A stretch of DNA of 20,349 nucleotides from Sporomusaceae bacterium (lineage in GTDB: Bacteria > Bacillota > Negativicutes > DSM-13327): the NCBI GenBank assembly GCA_027492445.1, contig JAPUES010000091.1:1-20349 (forward strand), in the 5' to 3' direction. Under the pieces are notes generated by a model. It saw only the letters and a program-made list of their open reading frames with translations, was not told the DNA's origin and did no database searches. A program made the position numbers and the translations under genes. Below are positions 15,473 to 20,349 of the stretch, piece after piece. Within the stretch, counting starts at the first letter, position 1; each line of letters begins with the position of its first letter.

Positions 15473-15571
15473 TCCACCTATATTAAAAAACGAATTTACA
15501 TAGTTACAATTTTATCATTGTTTTGGTTTATTTACCATCTTATTGTTTTTTTATGTATTTAGGAAAATGAC

Positions 15572-15618
15572 AAATGCACCTTGTTCTTAAGTAAATACCT
15601 AAGGAACAAAGTGCATTT
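15572..15618 (-). terminator. terminator after pth
   Basis: AAATGCAC (15572-15579) pairs with GTGCATTT (15611-15618), and after one mismatch TTGTTC (15581-15586) pairs with GAACAA (15604-15609), giving an imperfect stem of about 14 bp. It starts 16 nt after the pth stop. On the minus strand it is followed by GTCATTTTCC, a modest U-rich tail. It also insulates the chemosensory operon downstream. Confidence 0.65.
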
Positions 15619-15634
15619 TCATGTTTATTTTTCT

Positions 15635-16192
15635 TCATTTATTATATAGATTCATAGCCTTCGTTACACCTTCCTGTATAATACATTCCACGGCTTTTGT
15701 TGCTCTCAATACTGCTTCCTTTACTAAGGGCTGCTCTTCTGACCCAAAGGAACTAAGTACATAATCTACTACTTGCCAACCGGTGGGCGGACGGTCAATT
15801 CCCATGCGCACACGTGAAAAGGTATCCTTATCCAGGTGGGCAAGAAGGGATTCCACGCCGCGATGTCCACCTGAGCTACCTTTTGTTCTTATACGCAAAC
15901 GACCGATGGGTAAATCCATATCATCAAAAATAATGATAATATCTTCGGGCTTCACTTTATACCAACGTGCCAGTTCCCCGACAGGAATACCACTCAAATT
16001 CATATAGGACTGTGGTTTTACCAATATTACGGGCTCAGCGGCGCGATATTCGGCCACCAGTGCTTGATTGCGTTTTTTCCAAGAAGTAATGCCCCACTGC
16101 TGTGCTAATTCATCCACTGCCATAAATCCTATATTATGACGTGTATTCATATATTCCTTCCCAGGATTACCTAGGCCTACTACTATTTTCAC
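15635..16192 (-). CDS. pth: peptidyl-tRNA hydrolase
   Basis: 185 residues, normal for bacterial Pth. It cleaves peptidyl-tRNAs released from stalled ribosomes, recycling tRNA. Visible: VGLGNPGKEY (5-14, Asn9), TRHNIGF (17-23, catalytic His19), the substrate-binding SYMNLSG (62-68, Asn65), and IIFDDMDLPIG (87-97, Asp91). At the position of E. coli Asn114 (GGHNG) this protein has GGHRG (107-112 region, Arg111). Start is GTG at 16192, whose G is also the last base of the deacetylase stop (TAGTG), so translation is probably coupled. It is the third gene of the GNAT-deacetylase-pth unit and is followed by a terminator. In many Firmicutes pth lies directly after prs or ctc; here two genes intervene. 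Confidence 0.96.
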   Translation of the reverse strand: MKIVVGLGNPGKEYMNTRHNIGFMAVDELAQQWGITSWKKRNQALVAEYRAAEPVILVKPQSYMNLSGIPVGELARWYKVKPEDIIIIFDDMDLPIGRLRIRTKGSSGGHRGVESLLAHLDKDTFSRVRMGIDRPPTGWQVVDYVLSSFGSEEQPLVKEAVLRATKAVECIIQEGVTKAMNLYNK

Positions 16193-17016
16193 TACTTACG
16201 TTCCTCCATGTTAGCCAAAATTTCATCCACGGTTACAAACCGGTAGCCCTTAGAAACTAAGGTTTGAATAATACGTCTTGTTGCCTCTACGCTTTGGCTT
16301 CGCGACGCCTTAGCCGCAATACCATCTCCGTCATGCAAGAGAATAATAGAGCCATTCTTTACCTTTGTTACCACACGGTCGACAATCACTTCTACTCCTG
16401 GGTTGGTCCAGTCCCTGCTCATGACTGACCACTCTACAACGGCGAGGCCTCGCTTTGCCACCATCTCCATGACTACGGGGTCACGAAAACCATGGGGCGG
16501 CCTCATCACATGCGGCACTATACCCGAAGCTTTTTCAATCGCTTTACTAGTATGGTCTAGTTCTTCCCCAATAACAACAGGATTACTTTTTAATAAATCC
16601 ACATGGTGATAGGTATGATTCCCTAGTTGATGTCCTTCCCGGGCAATGCGCTTTACTATTTCTGGGTACTTATCAACATTTTGCCCGACAACAAAAAAAG
16701 TCGCTGGCACATTATATTCTTTGAGCACATCTAATACCTGTTCCGTATAAGGAGAGTAAGGTCCATCATCAAAAGTCAGGGCCACAACCTTTTGACTCGT
16801 CTCTGACTCTGAAAATACCCTGCCAAAAACATTATTTTCCGGTAGTACAGCGCACAATGTCAAAAAAAGACCTACTAGGATACCGATTATCGCCACACTA
16901 ATACCGATTGGCCTACGATGGCTGAATACTTTACGATAGTCTAATACTAATGCAATTAGCACGATGACGGTTAAGAGCCCGAGCATACTAATGAGTCGTA
17001 TCTTTACATCAAACAT
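16192..17016 (-). CDS. membrane-anchored polysaccharide deacetylase (NodB/CE4 family)
   Basis: 274 residues. Two hydrophobic N-terminal segments (about 5-26 and 37-59) anchor it in the membrane, with the catalytic domain (about 75-268) probably outside. All NodB motifs are present: TFDDGP (81-86; base Asp83, metal ligand Asp84), HTYHH (134-138; metal ligands His134 and His138), RPPHG (172-176), DW (202-203) and ILLHDG (225-230; His228). These predict an active metal-dependent de-N-acetylase acting on peptidoglycan or another N-acetylglucosamine polymer; the actual substrate cannot be told. It resembles the PdaB/YlxY-type small deacetylases of spore formers in size. ATG at 17016 overlaps the end of the GNAT gene by 8 bp, with GGAG just upstream. 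Confidence 0.92.
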   Translation of the reverse strand: MFDVKIRLISMLGLLTVIVLIALVLDYRKVFSHRRPIGISVAIIGILVGLFLTLCAVLPENNVFGRVFSESETSQKVVALTFDDGPYSPYTEQVLDVLKEYNVPATFFVVGQNVDKYPEIVKRIAREGHQLGNHTYHHVDLLKSNPVVIGEELDHTSKAIEKASGIVPHVMRPPHGFRDPVVMEMVAKRGLAVVEWSVMSRDWTNPGVEVIVDRVVTKVKNGSIILLHDGDGIAAKASRSQSVEATRRIIQTLVSKGYRFVTVDEILANMEERK

Positions 17017-17683
17017 TGTCCTGCTCCATTTCTTTAAACATAATTAGCCACTCACCTTGAGAGTCCACAGTATACCCTTCTCTAGTAAAACCCCATTTTT
17101 CATATACCCGAATGGCTGGATAGTTTTCAGGACGAACTTCTAAGCGGACTTTCCTAACCTTTTGCGTCTTAAAATAATCCACTGCTGCACCGATTAGTTT
17201 GCTAGCAACACCCTGCCCCCTTGCCTCATGAGCGACGGCAATGGATAGAATACGTGCATTTGCCGACCTAGAGGGCGCCAGGGCCGAACGCAAAAAGGCT
17301 AATTTATTCATTACAATAACTCTCACCGGATGGAGGCCAAAACCATATTGTCCTGTCAGCCAGCGCCAAAGCCATTTCAGCAAATGTCCCCTCCATACCG
17401 CCCGAATCCATAATCTTGATAATTGAGTAGGAGCAAAGCAATAGCCTAGACACTGTCCCTGTATCGTATGAGCCAGCAAAGCAGCCTTAGGCTCTGCCTC
17501 ATATACTAATAAAAATATGTCTTCCATAGCCTTTGGTTTCGGTAAACGACCCCCGCAGTGATGCAAGACACTTTCTTTAAAGCTTTCTGTAAACAAGAGG
17601 GCAATCTTTGGAATATCCCCTAACTTCCCTTGAGAAATAACAATCTCTATTTTATTATCTAATGATTCTTTTATCATGAACAT
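17009..17683 (-). CDS. GNAT-family N-acetyltransferase with tryptophan-rich insert
   Basis: About 224 residues, longer than a minimal GNAT (about 150). The C-terminal half holds the acetyl-CoA-binding core: strand ARILSIAVAHE, loop RGQGVASKL (the R/QxxGxG/A pattern), and the motif-B-like NYPAIRVYEKWGFTREGY. Between the third strand (LGYCFA) and this core lies an insert of about 55 residues (86-143) with five Trp (92, 97, 104, 106, 108) and many Arg/Lys, likely an amphipathic membrane-binding or substrate-specific element (inference). The substrate is unknown; small molecules, cell-wall amino sugars and proteins are all possible. Start is uncertain: ATG 17683 (AGGG 6 nt upstream), with ATG 17677 and TTG 17689 as alternatives. 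It is the first gene of an overlapping unit with the deacetylase and pth. Confidence 0.85.
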   Translation of the reverse strand: MFMIKESLDNKIEIVISQGKLGDIPKIALLFTESFKESVLHHCGGRLPKPKAMEDIFLLVYEAEPKAALLAHTIQGQCLGYCFAPTQLSRLWIRAVWRGHLLKWLWRWLTGQYGFGLHPVRVIVMNKLAFLRSALAPSRSANARILSIAVAHEARGQGVASKLIGAAVDYFKTQKVRKVRLEVRPENYPAIRVYEKWGFTREGYTVDSQGEWLIMFKEMEQDNV

Positions 17684-17699
17684 CACCAACCCTAATGGG

Positions 17700-17728
17700 A
17701 TTATACCATATCACAGCCGAGGCGCAAG
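17700..17728 (-). promoter_or_regulatory. extended -10 promoter for the GNAT-deacetylase-pth operon
   Basis: On the minus strand a perfect TATAAT (17705-17700) is preceded by TGG, an extended -10 element. The -35 is poor (TTGCGC, 16 bp upstream), as is usual for extended -10 promoters. Transcription would begin near 17693, giving a leader of only 10-16 nt. Confidence 0.6.
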
Positions 17729-17730
17729 TA

Positions 17731-17768
17731 GGGGCCAGGTTTGACTTAAAGAAGTCAAACCTGGCCCC
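17731..17768. repeat. perfect 17-bp-stem palindrome between prs and the GNAT gene
   Basis: GGGGCCAGGTTTGACTT (17731-17747) and its exact complement (17752-17768) flank a 4-nt loop. Only the plus strand has a following T-tract (ATTTTTTATT), yet no plus-strand gene runs into it. On the minus strand, where prs ends, the stem is followed by TACTTGCGCC, without U's. It may still stop or stabilise the 3' end of the prs transcript. The long GC-rich perfect stem also resembles REP-type mobile palindromes. Confidence 0.6.
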
Positions 17769-17773
17769 ATTTT

Positions 17774-18724
17774 TTATTCTTCAAACATTTTACTGACAGG
17801 CAGTTCACTAAAAATCCTAAGAATGGCTTCACCTAAAAGCGGCGCCATAGATAAGACTTTAATTTTTTCAATGTTCTTTTCTGGCGGCAAAGGAATGGTA
17901 TTGGTAATTACTAATTCTTTAATGACAGATCCTTGAATCCGAGAGATTGCTGGATCGCTAAGCACACCATGAGTACAACAGGCATACACTTCTTTTGCTC
18001 CATATTTCATTAAAGCATTAGCCCCCTCCGTGAGAGAACCGGCCGTATCCACAATGTCATCGATCATTACCGCTGTCCTGCCGGTTACATTACCGATTAG
18101 ATTCATTACCTCAGCTACGCCAGGCATCGGGCGACGTTTTTCGATAATAGCAATTGGCGCTTGCAATCTATCAGCTAGCTGTCTAGCACGAGTTACGCCT
18201 CCTAGATCCGGTGATACAACAATAAGATCATCTAAGTTTTTAGACCGAACATAATCCGCAAGCAAAGGTACTCCTGGTAAATGATCTACTGGAATATCAA
18301 AGAACCCTTGAATTTGTCCAGCATGCAAATCAACGGTAATCACACGGCTAACACCTGCTACCGTTAGCAAATTGGCAATTAGTTTCGCAGAAATAGGCTC
18401 ACGCCCACGAGTTTTACGATCTTGCCGAGCATAAGCATAATAAGGAATAACTGCTGTAATCGTACGAGCAGAGGCCCGTTTTGCAGCATCTACCATGATT
18501 AGAAGTTCCATCATGCTGTCATTAACAGGATTACAAGTAGGTTGCACAATAAATACGTCTTTACCGCGCACAGTCTCATCAATAATGACTTGTGTTTCTC
18601 CGTTATTAAAATGCCCAACAAAAGCATTCCCCATTGCAAGGCCCAAGTGGTTCGCAATCTCCTTTGCCAACCCTGGGTTAGCATTACCGGAAAAAATCCG
18701 CAATCTCTTTTTTTCTTCTAACAT
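17774..18724 (-). CDS. prs: ribose-phosphate pyrophosphokinase (PRPP synthetase)
   Basis: 316 residues, the class I length. It makes PRPP from ribose 5-phosphate and ATP for purine, pyrimidine, NAD, His and Trp synthesis. Visible: FSGNANPGLAKEIA (11-24), IPYYAYARQDRK (93-104) of the ATP site, VDLHAGQIQGFFDIPVDHL (131-149 region), SPDLGGVTRARQLADRL (171-187), KRRP (197-200) and the PRPP-binding loop MIDDIVDTAGS (220-230). ATG at 18724 has a near-perfect Shine-Dalgarno GGAGGT. The glmU stop lies 60 nt upstream and no separate promoter is visible, so it is probably co-transcribed with glmU, the same order as glmU-prs in B. subtilis. Upstream supply of ribose 5-phosphate ties it functionally to rpiB, encoded 17 kb away. 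Confidence 0.97.
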   Translation of the reverse strand: MLEEKKRLRIFSGNANPGLAKEIANHLGLAMGNAFVGHFNNGETQVIIDETVRGKDVFIVQPTCNPVNDSMMELLIMVDAAKRASARTITAVIPYYAYARQDRKTRGREPISAKLIANLLTVAGVSRVITVDLHAGQIQGFFDIPVDHLPGVPLLADYVRSKNLDDLIVVSPDLGGVTRARQLADRLQAPIAIIEKRRPMPGVAEVMNLIGNVTGRTAVMIDDIVDTAGSLTEGANALMKYGAKEVYACCTHGVLSDPAISRIQGSVIKELVITNTIPLPPEKNIEKIKVLSMAPLLGEAILRIFSELPVSKMFEE

Positions 18725-18784
18725 CTAAATTACCTCCTGAGTATGCTTTTTCTACAGTCTTATATCCTTGGCAAAACCTTGTCG

Positions 18785-20146
18785 TTACTTCTTATTTACC
18801 CAACCATCAATATTACTTTGGCGAGCTCTTGCTACCCCTAAAGCTTCTGATGGTACATCTTTCGTAATTGTTGAACCAGCAGCTATGTAAGCACCCTTAC
18901 CAACAGTGACGGGTGCTACTAGATTCGTATTACAACCCACAAACACTCCATCTTCAAGAATGGTACGATGTTTCTTCTTACCATCATAATTGACAGTAAT
19001 GGTTCCTGAACCAATATTAACCTTTGCCCCCATATCTGTATCACCAATATAGCTTAAATGAGGAATTTTACTACCTATTCCCACCTGAGAATTCTTAACT
19101 TCTACAAAGTTACCAATTTTAACCCCATCGGCTAACACGGTTTGCGGACGCAAATGCACATAAGGTCCAACCGTCACCCCATTACCAACTTGACAATCAT
19201 GAGCATAGGTAAAATGCATGGTTGTATCATTTCCAATCTGGCAATTTTGAATGCGGCTATTCGGCCCTATTTCAGTACCTGCGCCAATGGTCGTAGCACC
19301 TTCAATCCAGGTAAAAGGATAAATAATGCTATCAGACCCAATACAGACTTCTTCATCAATAAAAGTACTATCCATATCCATAATGGTAACGCCACTATCC
19401 ATTAAACGGATCAGTTTACGTTTTCTTAGTATTTTTTCAGCTTCTGCTAGCTGCAGCCGGGAATTAATACCTAAGGTTTCTTGATCGTCTTCAACTTGCA
19501 TCGCCCATACTTTGCCTTGGCCTTGTGCCAAAATGCCAATTACATCGGTTAAATAATATTCACCTTGTACATTGTTGCAATTTATACTGCCTAGAGCCTT
19601 AAATAAGGCTTCCCGATCAAAGCAATATATACCTGTGTTGATCTCGTTGACAGCTAGTTCAAACTCATTTGCGTCTTTTTGCTCAACAATTTTTAACACT
19701 TGTCCACTGTTATCCCGAATGACGCGACCATATCCAGCAGGATTAGCTAAACAAGCTGTGAGCACGGTGGCACTAGCACCGACAGCTTGGTGCTCAGCAA
19801 AGAGCCTGGCTAAGGTTTCTCCTCGTAATAAAGGGGTATCACCACATAGTACCATTACTGTGCCTTGAAAGTCCTCTAATAAAGCCCTTGCTTGCATCAC
19901 CGCATGACCTGTACCTAGTTGCTCTGTCTGTACAACATACTGGGCCTGAGTCCCTACCCTATCTTCTACTTGCTCCGCCCCAAAACCAACTACCACAACA
20001 TTTTGTTTAGCGCCTGCCATCTTTGCTGCATTCAGCACATGCTGCACCATTGGCTTACCACCAATGTTATGTAGCACTTTAGGTAATGCTGACTTCATGC
20101 GTGTACCTTTACCCGCCGCCAAAATTACCGCCAGTAAATCGGACAT
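18785..20146 (-). CDS. glmU: bifunctional UDP-N-acetylglucosamine pyrophosphorylase / glucosamine-1-phosphate N-acetyltransferase
   Basis: 453 residues, full GlmU length. The C-terminal domain acetylates glucosamine 1-phosphate and the N-terminal domain couples the product to UTP, giving UDP-GlcNAc for peptidoglycan and envelope glycans. The uridylyltransferase domain (about 1-228) has VILAAGKGTRMKSALPKVLH (7-26), QTEQLGTGHA (78-87) and the metal-binding CGDTPLL (101-107). The left-handed beta-helix domain (about 250-445) has many hexapeptide repeats, HLRPQTVLADGVKIGNFVE, catalytic His363 (SKIPHLSYIGD) and NYDGKKKHRT. ATG at 20146 has GGAGGAAGG upstream. prs follows 60 nt downstream. No spoVG gene is seen immediately upstream, unlike in B. 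subtilis. Confidence 0.97.
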   Translation of the reverse strand: MSDLLAVILAAGKGTRMKSALPKVLHNIGGKPMVQHVLNAAKMAGAKQNVVVVGFGAEQVEDRVGTQAQYVVQTEQLGTGHAVMQARALLEDFQGTVMVLCGDTPLLRGETLARLFAEHQAVGASATVLTACLANPAGYGRVIRDNSGQVLKIVEQKDANEFELAVNEINTGIYCFDREALFKALGSINCNNVQGEYYLTDVIGILAQGQGKVWAMQVEDDQETLGINSRLQLAEAEKILRKRKLIRLMDSGVTIMDMDSTFIDEEVCIGSDSIIYPFTWIEGATTIGAGTEIGPNSRIQNCQIGNDTTMHFTYAHDCQVGNGVTVGPYVHLRPQTVLADGVKIGNFVEVKNSQVGIGSKIPHLSYIGDTDMGAKVNIGSGTITVNYDGKKKHRTILEDGVFVGCNTNLVAPVTVGKGAYIAAGSTITKDVPSEALGVARARQSNIDGWVNKK

Positions 20147-20175
20147 TAACCTTCCTCCATTCCATCAATACCCAT

Positions 20176-20204
20176 ATTTTCCTAAACATCTTGTTATGTC
20201 TCAA
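20176..20204 (-). promoter_or_regulatory. candidate sigma-A promoter of glmU-prs
   Basis: On the minus strand TTGAGA (20204-20199) and GAAAAT (20181-20176) are 17 bp apart: 5 of 6 and 4 of 6 matches to consensus. The start would fall about 20 nt before the glmU Shine-Dalgarno. Moderate at best. Confidence 0.35.
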
Positions 20205-20280
20205 GACCTCAAACTTTTTTCTTTTTCGACACTAATCTTGACATTCCTGCACAAAATAAAATAAAAAAACTAATAGTTCT

Positions 20281-20349
20281 TTAAATCATTTTAATTTCAT
20301 AGCCACATTCCTTCAATCTTTTCAAAATATATTCCGTATGCAAGACATC
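20281..20349 (-). CDS. possible C-terminal end of an unidentified gene, cut by the window edge
   Basis: The minus strand from the window edge is open for 22 codons, reading DVLHTEYILKRLKECGYEIKMI and then TAA (20283-20281). Composition (amphipathic helix followed by a short strand) looks protein-like, and a poly-T-rich stretch follows the stop (minus strand about 20268-20251), as in a weak terminator. The fragment is too short to assign to a family. It could be chance. Confidence 0.35.
   Translation of the reverse strand, partial: DVLHTEYILKRLKECGYEIKMI

Noticed and set aside
20251..20275. Intrinsic terminator in the T-rich run upstream of glmU
   Set aside because: The preceding stem (AACT/AGTT) is only 4 bp; T-richness alone is not enough.
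1..20349. CRISPR arrays, tRNA or rRNA genes, insertion sequences, prophage genes
   Set aside because: No repeat-spacer pattern, cloverleaf, rRNA core sequence, transposase or integrase motif was seen on either strand.

Overview
The window reads as core chromosome of a low-to-moderate GC Firmicute. Gene order and the mixture of B. subtilis-like operons with a compact chemotaxis module would fit the Negativicutes (Sporomusa/Pelosinus type), but that placement is inference and no rRNA or species marker is present. No phage, IS, CRISPR array, rRNA or tRNA gene was seen. Non-ATG starts are frequent: GTG for the DUF1385 gene, fruK and pth, TTG for the response regulator, and probably TTG for mntP and the MCP.

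Left part (1-5738, all minus strand): DUF1385 membrane protein, prfA (RF1), prmC (RF1/RF2 glutamine methylase), sua5/ywlC (t6A synthesis), mntP (Mn efflux), rpiB and a ywlG/TIGR01440 homolog. This is a shortened version of the B. subtilis prfA-prmC-...-ywlC-mntP-...-rpiB-ywlG neighbourhood. The last gene is interrupted by an in-frame TAA exactly where the family has a conserved Glu. rpmE (zinc-type L31) stands upstream with its own promoter and terminator.

Middle (5739-9668, plus strand): a complete fructose operon, fruR (DeoR-type regulator), fruK (1-phosphofructokinase), a stand-alone PTS EIIA and a PTS EIIBC. It sits behind a near-consensus sigma-A promoter (TTGACT-17-TATAAT), which is preceded by three 10-bp-spaced imperfect direct repeats likely to be operator sites. 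A 16-bp-stem bidirectional terminator separates it from the next block.

Signal-transduction block (9684-15412, minus strand): MCP with a dCache ligand-binding domain, a hybrid CheA (HPt, dimerisation/ATPase, two CheW-like modules, C-terminal receiver), and a response regulator with a receiver plus an unassigned, possibly STAS-like C-terminal domain. No separate cheW, cheY, cheR or cheB lies with it, so it looks like a self-contained variant chemosensory pathway.

Right part (15635-20349, minus strand): glmU and prs (UDP-GlcNAc and PRPP synthesis), then a GNAT acetyltransferase with a tryptophan-rich insert, a membrane-anchored polysaccharide deacetylase and pth (peptidyl-tRNA hydrolase) in one tightly packed or overlapping unit. 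A perfect 17-bp-stem palindrome lies between prs and the GNAT gene. The far right edge holds the possible last 22 codons of an unidentified gene.

I found no clear-cut new system. The best candidates for a second look are the chemosensory module with its odd output protein, the hairpin that masks the mntP ribosome-binding site, the broken ywlG homolog, and the palindrome at 17731-17768.
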